Shown: one piece after another, positions 34,601 through 42,894 of the stretch
Layout of the letters: each line of letters opens with the position of its first letter
Numbering within the stretch: position 1 is the stretch's first letter
DNA from: JBJGXI01 sp045635475
GTDB taxonomy: Bacteria > Bacillota > Bacilli > Bacillales > Amphibacillaceae
DNA length: 64,000 nucleotides
Direction of reading: 5' to 3'
NCBI RefSeq assembly: GCF_045635475.1
Contig: NZ_JBJGXI010000012.1
Location: 46,488 to 110,487, forward strand
Notes under the pieces: model-generated
What the model was told of the DNA's origin: nothing
What the model saw: only the letters and a program-made list of their open reading frames with translations
Database searches by the model: none
Made by a program: the position numbers and the translations under genes

Positions 34601-34729
34601 TTGCAACAATCTGGGCGCATGATTGGCGTAATTTCACACGTACAAGAACTAAAGGCAGCGATTCCAGCTATTCTTCAAGTAGAAAAAACAAAAGAAGGCT
34701 ATAGTACAACAAAATTCGTTGTGCAATAA
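31637..34729 (+). CDS. sbcC: Exonuclease SbcCD, ATPase subunit C
   Basis: The 1030-residue SMC/Rad50-like ATPase has an N-terminal Walker A (GNTGAGKTT, near residues 35-43) and a Q-loop region (QFSQIVMLPQGEFRKLL). Two long coiled coils, rich in E, K and Q, flank a zinc hook CPVC at residues 521-524. The C-terminal head carries the signature LSGGEKFNTSL and Walker B/D-loop FIDEGFGSLDE. It dimerises through the hook and drives SbcD cleavage of double-strand ends and hairpins. Length is typical of Bacillus SbcC. Confidence 0.95.
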   Translation: MKPLILKLTAFGPYKHTETINFDELKSNRLFVVSGNTGAGKTTIFDGICFALYGSASGEDRNDSKLLRSDFADDTVHTAAELEFELHDRQYRILRQIGHVKQGNKVATGERYEFFEKINGKEVPCVDRQIVSEINKKVEIIIGLTRDQFSQIVMLPQGEFRKLLTSETENKEDILRRIFKTEPYKYISEKLKTKKQLAEKSFQQELQQRDSYVKRVVATLPEREDSALFQVMEQAHYNINQVVAGLDEEVHYYEQQITANDTKYKDAYQKHDQNQTEYHKAKAVNERFQSLDEKKASYNKLNEQVPQFKQKEKQLEQAERANLVDAHEKHVKEWRDTVKVKEKALQDALETEKVAKNSEQKAEEQYQQQENQKSVRESINKKLDRYNDFLPTVRDLNDKKQALSSLLTKVKQLDDQRKNLEAQLREKREAKKHFNTQIKELESATNQITDKQKLLFDTREKYKVINDFNTITNDLNTLMNEQQQKQIILKKVQDSHYKIEQAWINGQASVLAEHLHDGEACPVCGSASHPNKATVSSEVPSKDKLEASKQELNKIENEFHTIAAKKETLTSQINNKQEELEAFQLDPKQAHNLVKDLLEAGKQLKKEVDELNNQRTQLTQLKTDYEKLENSIDQLDDHYQKTNQAYNENHAMYEKTKAVYQEKIDVIPEELRSLSELEQQIAQTKQLKLDMEKAWESAQKQLQHARDTYTKATSNSQHAKDQLQESVSKTEKAEQAFKQALTKSSFESEEVYQKAKLTENVRESLKTSIEQFNQSLTLVTNQITELKTELKDQKRIDLTEYKNEIEALRTAYESALNVLNQTKEYRKEALELKISIIEANQQVEEQEQLLNKIIDLYDAVRGQNSLKISFERYLQIEYLEQIILAANERLKQLSNGQFHLVRSDRIESRGKQSGLGLDVYDAYTGVTRDVKTLSGGEKFNTSLCLALGMADVIQSHQGGVSIETMFIDEGFGSLDEESLNKAIDTLIDLQQSGRMIGVISHVQELKAAIPAILQVEKTKEGYSTTKFVVQ

Positions 34730-34730
34730 A

Positions 34731-35005
34731 ACAAAAGCGCAGTGCACCGGTTAGCGACGTACGGACTGGGACTGAACCGTAGGACCAGAGTAGGCTTCGA
34801 AACTTTACCTCGCACGAAGAGAATTGTTCTATATTTTCGATGGAGTAAGGAAACATGCCCCTGCATAAGGGGTATGTCGACGTTGGACGACAAGTCCGCA
34901 TTTAGTCGACCTTCCATAAAACCTGAACCGATGTTGACTTATCGTGTCATGAGGTGAGGGAAGTCTCGCTAGTCGCTGGCGCTCGGAGCTGGCCGTGGCT
35001 AATGC
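34731..35005 (+). repeat. GC-rich intergenic repeat family B (expanded copy)
   Basis: It begins ACAAAAGCGCAGTGCACC directly after sbcC and ends CTGGCGCTCGGAGCTGG. The interior (GACTGGGAC, CGTTGGACGACAAGTC, GACTTATCGTGTCATGAGG) includes modules shared with the minus-strand copy at 28861-28976. ORFs of 70-77 codons called here on both strands have no binding sites and are artefacts. Confidence 0.6.
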
Positions 35006-35054
35006 TTAATGTTATCCACATTTAGTATATTTTGTAATTTCCTATGCAAATAAA

Positions 35055-35090
35055 AAACCGACCATTATTAATACTAGTGGTCGGTTTGTT
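35055..35090. terminator. Terminator between sbcC and the DUF3298-like gene
   Basis: A 13-bp stem with one G-T pair (35055-35067 with 35075-35087) has an A-run on its left flank, giving a T-run for minus-strand transcripts. It probably ends the minus-strand gene and may act for sbcC. Confidence 0.75.
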
Positions 35091-35123
35091 AGTAAACCAT
35101 ATTATAATTATGTCAACTTAATG

Positions 35124-35744
35124 CTAAACAACTGCAATACTTAAGATAGACAGTGGTCCATTTGGATTGATAATATCTTCAAGACTATACACCGAAATCG
35201 GAAACATCGGAAAACCCACATAGTAAGGGGTTATTTCATACAAACGAAAATAAATGACCAGGCATTTATCACTTAAATAAAAATCTTGATTAGGACGAAT
35301 CGTTGTAAAATTTCCTAACAACGGAATATCTCTTTCTTTAATTTGCTTTTCTATTTGCTTAGAAAGAACTTGTATATAATTCGAATTTGGTTTGAACAAA
35401 TCTTGCAGCTGATATTCTTGACCGGTTTTCACATTAAAATTGAGTGATTGTACAACCGTCATTCCATGTGCCATCGGAGCTGAATAGGCATAATTACTAA
35501 ACAAAATACTTAAGAGACCACGCTCATTCGTTTTTATTTCAAAGTGACCTAACATTTCTTGTAGTTCACCTGTTTGTATGGATTGTTGATGAGCGATTAA
35601 TTGGTGAACAACGCTATATATTTTTTGATTAATAGACTGTTGAATTTGTTGATTTGGAAGCATTACATACGGGTAATAGATGGACACTTTCTCAGAGTGT
35701 ATGACTAGTGTTTGAAACGGAACTGGAAGAAGGAATTCGGACAT
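35124..35744 (-). CDS. DUF3298-like protein
   Basis: The 206-residue protein reads like DUF3298/DUF4163 family members: an N-terminal IYYPYVMLPNQQIQQSINQKIY segment followed by a beta-rich part with a QSLNFNVKTGQEYQLQDLF motif and LVIYFRLYEITPYYVGFP. Related domains occur in the RsiV anti-sigma factor and in lysozyme-sensing or cell-wall-associated proteins, but this copy has no signal peptide or membrane segment. Function is unknown. Minus-strand neighbours are 68 nt apart, so it may be cotranscribed with the nucleotidyltransferase gene upstream. Confidence 0.65.
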   Translation of the reverse strand: MSEFLLPVPFQTLVIHSEKVSIYYPYVMLPNQQIQQSINQKIYSVVHQLIAHQQSIQTGELQEMLGHFEIKTNERGLLSILFSNYAYSAPMAHGMTVVQSLNFNVKTGQEYQLQDLFKPNSNYIQVLSKQIEKQIKERDIPLLGNFTTIRPNQDFYLSDKCLVIYFRLYEITPYYVGFPMFPISVYSLEDIINPNGPLSILSIAVV

Positions 35745-35812
35745 GAAAACAGGCTCCTTTTTTTGTTAATAGATCTCTTTAACCTATTCCGATTAACCAT
35801 AAATTGTTCCTG

Positions 35813-36772
35813 TCAGGTTGTATCCATTTGATATTTTGTGCCTATCCATTCAAAGTAAAGCTTGTTTATTTTTTCTTTATCCGTCTTAGCTGGTAATTCA
35901 CTAACTTGTTTAGCATGATCCAATTCTAAAAATAGTTCCTCGACCATTTCAAATAACTGATCCCAAGTATAAGCGCCATTACGAATAGCAAGTAACAACT
36001 CCTTATCCTTTGTGTGGTGCACAGTCATTTTCCCTGTTTTCAGCACTTCAATACCCATAATTAATAAGCGAACGAGATGCATCGCATGCTTCGTGAGCTT
36101 TTCCTCCACTTTTTTATTGCGGTGATTGACTTTGTTATAATTTTTTGTTGAATTCGACAACTCCGATATTACACCATTTAATTGAGTCAGCGACATTTGG
36201 TTTATATGAAGAGATACATCGACATTTTGTTTTTCGTTGTGATCTAGATAAATATCTTTAATATGTATGTTGTCTCTCCCAAACTCAGGATACCGAGATG
36301 GCATTTCTTCGAGCATTCGTTCTAACGTGTATCGTAAATGTATGTCATGATCTTTCTTTGTTGCTTTATTTAGGCCATTTTTTATGCGCATCAATTGGTC
36401 TTTGGCATAGCCGCCAAAAGTATAATAACAGTTTTGTGATAAGAATGCTTGACGCTCTTGGCGTAATGCGTCTCCAATTTCAGTTTGTTTTACAATATAT
36501 TGTGTTGGAACGAATAACATTTCTATAATCGTCGGGTTTTGTGCATCCATTAGATTCATTGCTTTCTTCAATGAATGGTATTCTACATCTGGTTGATGGA
36601 AAGTTTCCGTTTCCCACTCTTTTCCAAGCTGTAGCATGTAGACAGCAGGAAGGATGACGATTGCTTTCTGGTCTATATCTGAATGTTCACTAGCTAACCC
36701 ATAAGCTTGTGAGCCAGTGATCACTTGTAAAATGGTATGTTCTTCTAATAAAGATAAAGTAGGTTTTTTCAT
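35813..36772 (-). CDS. Predicted nucleotidyltransferase (YcgL-like)
   Basis: The 319-residue protein starts with a minimal nucleotidyltransferase domain: VITGSQAYGLASEHSDIDQKAI supplies the GS motif and paired aspartates, with a later YHSLKKAMNL segment. The rest is helical, with an LVRLLIMGIEVLKTGKM segment typical of this group. Homologues occur in phages and bacilli; the target (nucleotide, RNA or protein) is unknown. I chose ATG 36772, preceded by GAGGTG; an upstream in-frame start at 36802 lies in the terminator of the neighbouring gene. Confidence 0.7.
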   Translation of the reverse strand: MKKPTLSLLEEHTILQVITGSQAYGLASEHSDIDQKAIVILPAVYMLQLGKEWETETFHQPDVEYHSLKKAMNLMDAQNPTIIEMLFVPTQYIVKQTEIGDALRQERQAFLSQNCYYTFGGYAKDQLMRIKNGLNKATKKDHDIHLRYTLERMLEEMPSRYPEFGRDNIHIKDIYLDHNEKQNVDVSLHINQMSLTQLNGVISELSNSTKNYNKVNHRNKKVEEKLTKHAMHLVRLLIMGIEVLKTGKMTVHHTKDKELLLAIRNGAYTWDQLFEMVEELFLELDHAKQVSELPAKTDKEKINKLYFEWIGTKYQMDTT

Positions 36773-36795
36773 CTCGTCACCTCTCGACAAAAATA

Positions 36796-36831
36796 ATAAC
36801 AAAACGAACTGCTATCAGCTCGTTTTGTTAT
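36796..36831 (-). terminator. Terminator after the YeiH-type exporter gene
   Basis: A perfect 12-bp AT-rich stem (36796-36807 with 36820-36831) lies 10 nt past the stop codon of the minus-strand gene and just before the next gene's start. Confidence 0.75.
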
Positions 36832-36841
36832 ATAACGTACT

Positions 36842-37849
36842 TTATATGAGTAATAAAAACAATGGACTAATCGCTAGTAAAGCAATAAAACCTAAGATGG
36901 CAACAATAATTGGCTTGATGCCAACCTTTTTAAAATCATTAAAATTAATACTCAAACCTAGTCCAGCCATTGCCATGGATAAACAATACACACTTATGAT
37001 TAGTAGAATATTAATGATTGCATCCGGTATAAATCCTAGCGTATTGATGCAACTCATAACGAGAAAACCTACAATAAACCATGGAATAGGAAGCTTTCTT
37101 TTCGTTGCTTTCTCTGTTTCATCACGATTATTATTTTTATTGAAAAGGTATTCCATGACAATCGCTACAGGAATCAACAATGCAACTCTTCCTAATTTCG
37201 CCAGAATAGCTGTTTCACTGCTAACATTTCCACCAGGAACAGACGCGGCAATCACGTGTGCCAATTCGTGAAGCGTAGAACCGACAAGTAGACCATAAGC
37301 CTGGTTATCGATTGGTAAAAATGGATAAATAAAAATGTAACCAATTGCACCGATTGTTCCCAAGATTGCAATACACGCAACTGCTAGAGCGGTATACTCC
37401 TTTTTACCCTTTATTAAAGGAGCAACTGCCACAATCGCTGCCGCTCCACATACCGCAGTTCCAACGGCAATCAGTGTTGCGAGATGAGATTCGATACCGA
37501 ACCATTTACCTAAGTATATGATTGTAATTAATGTAAAAATAATCACGATAGCGTCAATCAAGATCATCGAAAATCCCGCATCTGCTATTTGCGACAAGTT
37601 TAATCTTAAACCCATCAGTATGATTCCAACACGTAACAATTTTTTACTACTAAAATCAATACCAGCTATGGCTTGGCCACGGACACCGAACAAACGTTTC
37701 CAACTCATTCCTAACAATATCGATATGATCATAATCCCCATAATATTAAAAAAAGGAAGCGACGCAATCTGCCCTGAAATAAGCGCAAGTAGTAAGGTTA
37801 AAAGTATGCCCCTTAACAAATGTGAATGATTTAACTTAATTTTTTTCAA
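36842..37849 (-). CDS. YeiH/UPF0324 family membrane protein, putative sulfate exporter
   Basis: The 335-residue protein has nine to ten hydrophobic segments. Family features include the early FFNIMGIMIISILLGM segment, GIILMGLRLNLSQI, the AVCGAAAIVAVAPLI loop in the middle, and GSTLHELAHVIAA. UPF0324 proteins are annotated as putative sulfate exporters, but transport has not been firmly shown. The start is TTG at 37849, 7 nt after AAGGTG. A LysR regulator gene lies divergently upstream, the same pairing as yeiE/yeiH in E. coli, which supports a role in sulfite or sulfur-stress response by analogy. Confidence 0.82.
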   Translation of the reverse strand: MKKIKLNHSHLLRGILLTLLLALISGQIASLPFFNIMGIMIISILLGMSWKRLFGVRGQAIAGIDFSSKKLLRVGIILMGLRLNLSQIADAGFSMILIDAIVIIFTLITIIYLGKWFGIESHLATLIAVGTAVCGAAAIVAVAPLIKGKKEYTALAVACIAILGTIGAIGYIFIYPFLPIDNQAYGLLVGSTLHELAHVIAASVPGGNVSSETAILAKLGRVALLIPVAIVMEYLFNKNNNRDETEKATKRKLPIPWFIVGFLVMSCINTLGFIPDAIINILLIISVYCLSMAMAGLGLSINFNDFKKVGIKPIIVAILGFIALLAISPLFLLLI

Positions 37850-37950
37850 TTTATTACACCTTCATTCTGTTATGTAATTACTTTATCACAGGAAAGCTTG
37901 TATCAATTATTCGTTGTTGTAATAGTATTTATTATGAATTCCTATATAAG

Positions 37951-38031
37951 AAAAGCGCAGAGCGCCGCTTAGAAACGTAGCGATTCGTGAAGTCGCGTAG
38001 TTTCTGGCTCTCGGAGCTAGACACATGCACA
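37951..38031 (+). repeat. GC-rich intergenic repeat family B (short copy)
   Basis: AAGAAAAGCGCAGAGCGCCG at the left and AGTTTCTGGCTCTCGGAGCTAG at the right match the minus-strand copy at 28861-28976. The interior forms a dyad (GAAACGTAGCG with CGCGTAGTTTC). It lies between the divergent exporter and LysR genes. Confidence 0.65.
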
Positions 38032-38127
38032 AATTTTCCTTACTCCTTTTGTTAAAATACGATCACCTCTATAAATGGAAAATAGCATTATTTTTGATAT
38101 AGTAAAGAAAGGAAGAAGGGGATTTGC

Positions 38128-39039
38128 TTGAACGTAGAAAAATTAAAAACATTCATCACTGTTGCGGATAAAAAAAGTTTTTCAGAAGCAGCTAAAATAT
38201 TATTTTTATCTCAGCCTACGATAACCGCACATATAAAGGCTTTGGAACAGCACTTAAACACATCTCTTTTGGAGAGAACGACTAAACAAGTGCAGTTAAC
38301 CAAAGCCGGAACGATTTTATATGGATATGGTAAAGATATTATTCGCCTTAGTGAAATAGCAGAAAAAGAAATTCGGGGCATGGCTGGTCATGTGTATGGA
38401 GAGCTGTTGCTAGCGTGTAGTTTGACTATCGGTGAAAACATCTTACCACAGCTATTAGGTCGTTTTAAAGAAGCTTTTCCACTTATACAGACGACGGTAG
38501 ATATCTCAAACACCACACATATATTATCTCGAATCAAGGACCACTCTCTAGATTTAGGGTTAATAGAAGCTAACATAACAGATCCCGATATAGTTCTGGA
38601 ACCGTTCTTACGGGATGAGCTAATGTTAGTGGCCAAACCCGGATATTTCAGTCATGATAAAAACTACCTATCCTTGGATGAAGTGATCCAGCTACCATTG
38701 ATTCTGAGGGAAAAAGGATCTGGTACACGTGCTGAAATGATGCAACACTTACGTAAAGCTGGAGTAAACATAGATAAATTACATATCGCCTTTGAGCTAG
38801 GCAGTACAGAAGCCGTTAAATCAGCTGTGGAAGCTGGTTTAGGGATATCGATTATTTCTAAAAATGCGATCAAAAAAGAATTAAAACTCGACTTGTTGCA
38901 AACCTATCCTATTGAAAACTTAGTATTGTCCAGGTATTTTTACATTGTTTATCACCGTGAAACGGTTTTAAAATCAACCATGGATGCTTTTATTGATTCG
39001 ATTAAATCGAACACGAGCCTATCACTAGATAAGCAATAA
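38128..39039 (+). CDS. LysR family transcriptional regulator (YeiE/CysL-like)
   Basis: The 303-residue protein has an N-terminal winged helix-turn-helix (LKTFITVADKKSFSEAAKIL, SQPTITAHIKALEQHL) and a C-terminal substrate-binding domain with PLILREKGSGTRAEM and STEAVKSAVEAGLGISI. The GSGTR and GLGIS motifs are typical of the CysB/CysL/YeiE branch. It is divergent from the YeiH-type exporter gene, which it probably activates in response to a sulfur ligand (inference). The start is TTG at 38128, about 6 nt after AAGGGG. The repeat lying between the divergent promoters could separate or modify the operator region. Confidence 0.85.
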   Translation: MNVEKLKTFITVADKKSFSEAAKILFLSQPTITAHIKALEQHLNTSLLERTTKQVQLTKAGTILYGYGKDIIRLSEIAEKEIRGMAGHVYGELLLACSLTIGENILPQLLGRFKEAFPLIQTTVDISNTTHILSRIKDHSLDLGLIEANITDPDIVLEPFLRDELMLVAKPGYFSHDKNYLSLDEVIQLPLILREKGSGTRAEMMQHLRKAGVNIDKLHIAFELGSTEAVKSAVEAGLGISIISKNAIKKELKLDLLQTYPIENLVLSRYFYIVYHRETVLKSTMDAFIDSIKSNTSLSLDKQ

Positions 39040-39111
39040 GCATCTCACCGATAAACTATTCACTTTGGGTAATCATAAAGGGTGAAGGAACATTTATTGG
39101 AGGAATTAATG

Positions 39112-39921
39112 ATGCCTGAATTACCGGAAATGGAGAATTATAAGCACCTATTAAACGAACGGCTACGAGGGAAAACGATCACAAACGTCCAAGTCAATCG
39201 CGAAAAATCTATAAATATTAGTACCGAATTGTTTCAAGAAAAAGTAAACACGCAGAAACTTGATCAGATAGAAAGACGAGCGAAACACTTGTTATTTCAT
39301 CTCGATAACGGAAATGTGTTGTTGCTTCATCTTATGTTAGGTGGTTGGATGTATTATGGTACAGAACAGGACAAACCTGACAGAACGATTCAAATTCGCT
39401 TATCCTTTGGTGATCATCATCTATATTTCATAGGACTTAGATTAGGTTATTTACATCTATTTACTGAACAAGAAGTACTAGAAGAGTTAAATGATCTTGG
39501 TCCTGAACCATTAGAGCCTAGCTTCACAAAAGAAGTATTCATTCAACTAGCCTCTAAGAGACGTGGAAAACTAAAAACCACCCTATTTAATCAACAATTC
39601 CTCTCTGGCATTGGAAATTGTTATTCTGATGAAATATGTTGGCATGCGAAACTGTTGCCAACGAGACAAATGAATGAGATGAATGAACAGGAGCAAATAC
39701 AGCTGTATCACTCAATGCGCAGTGTGTTGCAAGAAGCAATCGAACTTGGGGGTTACATGAGCAATCCATTATTCAAAAATGATGTAAAAACAGGTGGATA
39801 TACAGCTCATTGTAAAGTGTATGACCAGGAAGGTAATCCGTGTAGCAGATGCGGTAATCATATTGTCAAAGATAAAATATCATCACGGAAAACATTTTTT
39901 TGTGCAGAATGCCAGAAGTAA
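39112..39921 (+). CDS. Fpg/Nei family DNA glycosylase/AP lyase
   Basis: The 269-residue protein starts MPELPEMENY; after Met removal Pro2 is the catalytic Schiff-base residue, with Glu3 and Lys58 (RRAKHL) also conserved. The C-terminal zinc finger has C244, C247, C264 and C267, with Arg259 in its hairpin. It excises oxidised bases and nicks the strand. I chose the second of two adjacent ATGs (39112) because proline must follow Met; GGAGG lies 8 nt upstream. Whether it is MutM (8-oxoguanine) or a Nei-like paralogue is not decided. The endonuclease IV gene follows 19 nt later, so the two form a base-excision repair operon. Confidence 0.87.
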   Translation: MPELPEMENYKHLLNERLRGKTITNVQVNREKSINISTELFQEKVNTQKLDQIERRAKHLLFHLDNGNVLLLHLMLGGWMYYGTEQDKPDRTIQIRLSFGDHHLYFIGLRLGYLHLFTEQEVLEELNDLGPEPLEPSFTKEVFIQLASKRRGKLKTTLFNQQFLSGIGNCYSDEICWHAKLLPTRQMNEMNEQEQIQLYHSMRSVLQEAIELGGYMSNPLFKNDVKTGGYTAHCKVYDQEGNPCSRCGNHIVKDKISSRKTFFCAECQK

Positions 39922-39940
39922 ACAGAACGGTAGGGATATT

Positions 39941-40789
39941 ATGCGATTTGGTTGTCATGTCAGTATACGAGAAGGCTATCTTGGAGCTGCAAAACACGCA
40001 GCTCAATTAAATGCTAAATCATTCCAGTATTTTCCTAAAAACCCTAGAAGCTTGTCTTTAAAATCATTCGATACGGATGACGCATACGCCTGTAAGGTCT
40101 ATTGCCAAGAAAACGATATACTATCCATTTCCCATTCTCCTTATCCTACAAAATTAACTGTACAAAAAGACAAGCAACAACAAGTGATTGATTCCTTGTT
40201 GAATGACCTAGCTATTTCTGATGCATGTGGCTCCATCGGCGTAGTCGTCCATTTCGGATCATCAATAGAAGGAAACGATCCACTAGCCGCTTATCAAGTC
40301 ATGATAAACACTTTAAACCAAGTACTTGAACATTGGGACGGAGCGTGTAAGTTATTACTTGAAAATAATGCTGGGAAACCAGGAGCAATGGGAACAACAT
40401 TAGAAGAATTAGTCCAAATTAGAGAATTATGTGATTCTCCTGAGAAAATCGGTTTTTGTTTAGACACGTGTCATGCGTATGCTAGTGGGCTATGGGATGG
40501 CGATAATTGGGCAGAAATAGAAACAAAAGCAATAGAGCTTGGATTTTTTGATGATTTAGCAGCTATTCATTTGAATAATTCACGTTATCCTACTGGTTCT
40601 GGTAAGGACAGACATGCCAACATTTTCGAACACGGTTATATTAACGAAGCACAATGGCATGAAATTATGACTTCACCATTTGTTCAAGAAGTTCCTCTTA
40701 TATTGGAAACTCCTGATGAATTTGGCATTTCACATAAGGACGAAATAGAGATGTTAAATCAACACTGGAGATCATCACTAAATCCCTAG
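39941..40789 (+). CDS. AP endonuclease IV family protein
   Basis: The 282-residue TIM-barrel protein has the endonuclease IV zinc-site motifs: GCHVSIREG at the start, HSPY, VVHFGSS, LLENNAG, CLDTCHAYASG, HLNNS with GSGKDRHANIFEHG, and LILETPDE. It cuts DNA 5' of abasic sites made by glycosylases such as its operon partner. The ATG at 39941 begins the conserved MRFGCHVS strand after AGGG. Relative to Nfo it is of usual length. The glycosylase plus AP endonuclease pairing supports a coupled repair role. Gene symbol nfo is possible but Bacillus already has other family members. Confidence 0.85.
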   Translation: MRFGCHVSIREGYLGAAKHAAQLNAKSFQYFPKNPRSLSLKSFDTDDAYACKVYCQENDILSISHSPYPTKLTVQKDKQQQVIDSLLNDLAISDACGSIGVVVHFGSSIEGNDPLAAYQVMINTLNQVLEHWDGACKLLLENNAGKPGAMGTTLEELVQIRELCDSPEKIGFCLDTCHAYASGLWDGDNWAEIETKAIELGFFDDLAAIHLNNSRYPTGSGKDRHANIFEHGYINEAQWHEIMTSPFVQEVPLILETPDEFGISHKDEIEMLNQHWRSSLNP

Positions 40790-40803
40790 AATAATCAGTA
40801 AAA

Positions 40804-40832
40804 AACCAAGCACGGAAAAGCTGTACTTGGTT
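40804..40832 (-). terminator. Terminator of the zinc-ribbon gene
   Basis: AACCAAGCAC pairs with GTACTTGGTT (40804-40813 with 40823-40832, one G-T pair); on the minus strand it is followed by TTTTT. It may also act for the plus-strand repair operon. Confidence 0.65.
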
Positions 40833-41100
40833 AGGGTCTTTGATGGTTCTCTGCGTGTTTGATAAAAGTTATTTCATTTTCAACTAGTCCACATGCAGCA
40901 CACTGAATCTTTTGAGAAGGCCCCTTGTATGCAATGTGAAATGGATCTAAATTGTCACTAGTATATTCATTCACTACATCTCCTGATTGTGGATCTAATT
41001 TCACAGCTCTCGCAACCTGCTCAATTATATTAAAGCGGGATCGATTGGTTTTACAGTTAGGGCAAAGATACGGTTGAGTAGTCAATAGTTTCACCTCCAC
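40831..41100 (-). CDS. Small zinc-ribbon protein
   Basis: The 89-residue protein has two CxxC pairs, LCPNCKTNRSRF near residue 13 and QCAACGLVENE near residue 70, which should bind one zinc as a ribbon. Between them is an acidic segment (DPQSGDVVNEYTSDNLDP). No specific family is recognised. Such proteins often bind nucleic acid or assist an enzyme. It is convergent with the base-excision repair operon and divergent from speD. The start ATG follows GAGGTG on the minus strand. Confidence 0.65.
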   Translation of the reverse strand: MEVKLLTTQPYLCPNCKTNRSRFNIIEQVARAVKLDPQSGDVVNEYTSDNLDPFHIAYKGPSQKIQCAACGLVENEITFIKHAENHQRP

Positions 41101-41243
41101 AGTTAATTTTCCCTGTACGTTTTCTTTTATGCGTGCATGGTTCTGTAGTAATAGTTAATAATAACTGTAGAAATGTTTAGTTTTTTGAAGAAAAGGTTAA
41201 AAGCAATATATACTTTTTATTTATGAGGAAAGGGGAGAACAAG

Positions 41244-42053
41244 ATGGCACTTTCACATGAACAACGAATCGAATTACATGAATTTAATAATCTTACAAAA
41301 TCTTTAAGTTTTAATATGTATGATGTTTGTTATACCAATACAAAAGCGGAACGTGAAGCATATATTGAATACATTGATGAACAATATAATGCCGAACGAT
41401 TAACCAAAATTTTAAAGAACGTTTCAGATATTATAGGTGCACATGTGCTTAATGTTGCCAAGCAAGATTTTGAGCCTCAAGGTGCTAGTGTTACTGTGTT
41501 AGTGTCGGAAGGCCCTGTAGTAGAAGTACCAACGGAGTCATTCGATGAATCACCAGGACCGTTACCAGACTCTGTAGTAATGCAGCTTGATAAAAGCCAC
41601 ATAACTGTTCACACGTATCCCGAATATCACCCGAATGAAGGAATAAGTACATTCAGAGCTGACATCGATGTGTCAACATGTGGTGAAATCTCTCCATTAA
41701 AAGCACTGAACTATTTAATCCATTCCTTTGAGACGGATGTAATGACGATGGACTATCGTGTCAGAGGGTTTACAAGAGATATTAATGGCAATAAATTATT
41801 TATTGATCACGATATTAGCTCGATTCAAAATTACATACCTGAAGAGGTTAAAGCACTTTATGACATGATCGATGTCAACATTTATCAAGAAAATATATTT
41901 CACACAAAATGTAAACTAAAGAAATTTGAGCTTGATCAATATTTATTCGGATCTAGTAAAGAAAAAATAAGTGAAGAAGAACAACAGCAAATTACAGAGC
42001 GGCTAACGAAAGAGATGGACGAGATCTATTATGGGAAAAATATGAATAATTAG
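41244..42053 (+). CDS. speD: S-adenosylmethionine decarboxylase proenzyme
   Basis: The 269-residue protein resembles the longer, E. coli-type SpeD. Self-cleavage would occur before Ser118 in the LDKSHITVHTYPE motif, making the pyruvoyl cofactor; GVVHV-type short SpeD features are absent. The IDVSTCGEISPLKALNYL block with its cysteine also fits. The enzyme makes decarboxylated AdoMet, the aminopropyl donor for spermidine. The start ATG at 41244 follows AAAGGGGA; the ATG at 41223 would include that site. No spermidine synthase gene lies next to it. The gene is followed by 128 nt without a clear terminator. Confidence 0.9.
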   Translation: MALSHEQRIELHEFNNLTKSLSFNMYDVCYTNTKAEREAYIEYIDEQYNAERLTKILKNVSDIIGAHVLNVAKQDFEPQGASVTVLVSEGPVVEVPTESFDESPGPLPDSVVMQLDKSHITVHTYPEYHPNEGISTFRADIDVSTCGEISPLKALNYLIHSFETDVMTMDYRVRGFTRDINGNKLFIDHDISSIQNYIPEEVKALYDMIDVNIYQENIFHTKCKLKKFELDQYLFGSSKEKISEEEQQQITERLTKEMDEIYYGKNMNN

Positions 42054-42181
42054 AACTACCATAGGAAAATGATAACGCTGTAATATTTTTTACAATTAAG
42101 TGGGATACTAAACTTGATAAAGCTAAATAAAAAAACAGTCATCAATGTTTGATTGTTAATGACAGATGAAAGGTCTTTACG

Positions 42182-42658
42182 ATGATAAAATACAAACCAA
42201 AAAAGCATGAAGCTTTATTGTGGAGTATTGCTTTACCAGGTTTTGGTCAAATACTAAACGGTCAGTTTTTAAAGGGAATAGTATTCATCTTTTTAGAATT
42301 TCTTGTTAACGTGCAGAGCAATTTTAACTTAGCAATTGTATACTCATTTACAGGAGAAATAATCAAAGCCATTGAAGTAACTGATTATCAATGGCTGATG
42401 TTTTACCCTTGTTTATATATGTTTGCCATGTGGGATGCTTATCGAGATGCTGAGGGAGAGATGAACAGTTTAAGTTATCTTCCTTTTGTATTTGGCGCTT
42501 ATTTTTTAACAGTAGGATTAATTTTTTCTGCGAAGATAAAAATATTTGATCATTTGATTGGTCCTGTTTTCTTACCAATGTTGTTCTTAGTACTCGGTCT
42601 ATGCATTGGACTATTGATTAAACTATTGGTTGCAAAAGTACAAGTTAAAGACGGATAA
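42182..42658 (+). CDS. Small multipass membrane protein
   Basis: The 158-residue protein has four or five hydrophobic segments. It begins with KKHEALLWSIALPGFGQILNG, a GFGQxxNG pattern seen in small TM2-like membrane proteins, followed by KGIVFIFLEF. A short charged loop (WDAYRDAEGEM) lies in the middle. Function is unknown. The ATG follows AAAGG. It is single, followed by a clear terminator, and is upstream of a small membrane-protein gene on the same strand. Confidence 0.65.
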   Translation: MIKYKPKKHEALLWSIALPGFGQILNGQFLKGIVFIFLEFLVNVQSNFNLAIVYSFTGEIIKAIEVTDYQWLMFYPCLYMFAMWDAYRDAEGEMNSLSYLPFVFGAYFLTVGLIFSAKIKIFDHLIGPVFLPMLFLVLGLCIGLLIKLLVAKVQVKDG

Positions 42659-42663
42659 ATTTT

Positions 42664-42697
42664 TGAGCTCAAATAATGATGAGAGCTCATTTTTTTA
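42664..42697 (+). terminator. Intrinsic terminator after the small membrane protein gene
   Basis: TGAGCTC (42664-42670) pairs with GAGCTCA (42683-42689), followed by eight T. Confidence 0.85.
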
Positions 42698-42894
42698 TGA
42701 TTTAATTCTTTTAAAAAGAACAATTCACCCCTCTTATGATTAAGATAAAATTAGAGCAAATAGATAATTATTAAAGAAACTAAATGAATTTTAAAGAATT
42801 TCTAATTTAACCTTTACTTTTTAGCTATATTTGGTATTATATAGATGCATTCATTAATATATGAAGAAATTTTGGAAGAAAGGGGATAGTAAAG

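Noticed and set aside
34668..34957. ORFs of 71-77 codons just after sbcC
   Set aside because: They fall in repeat family B, overlap on both strands and lack translation signals.
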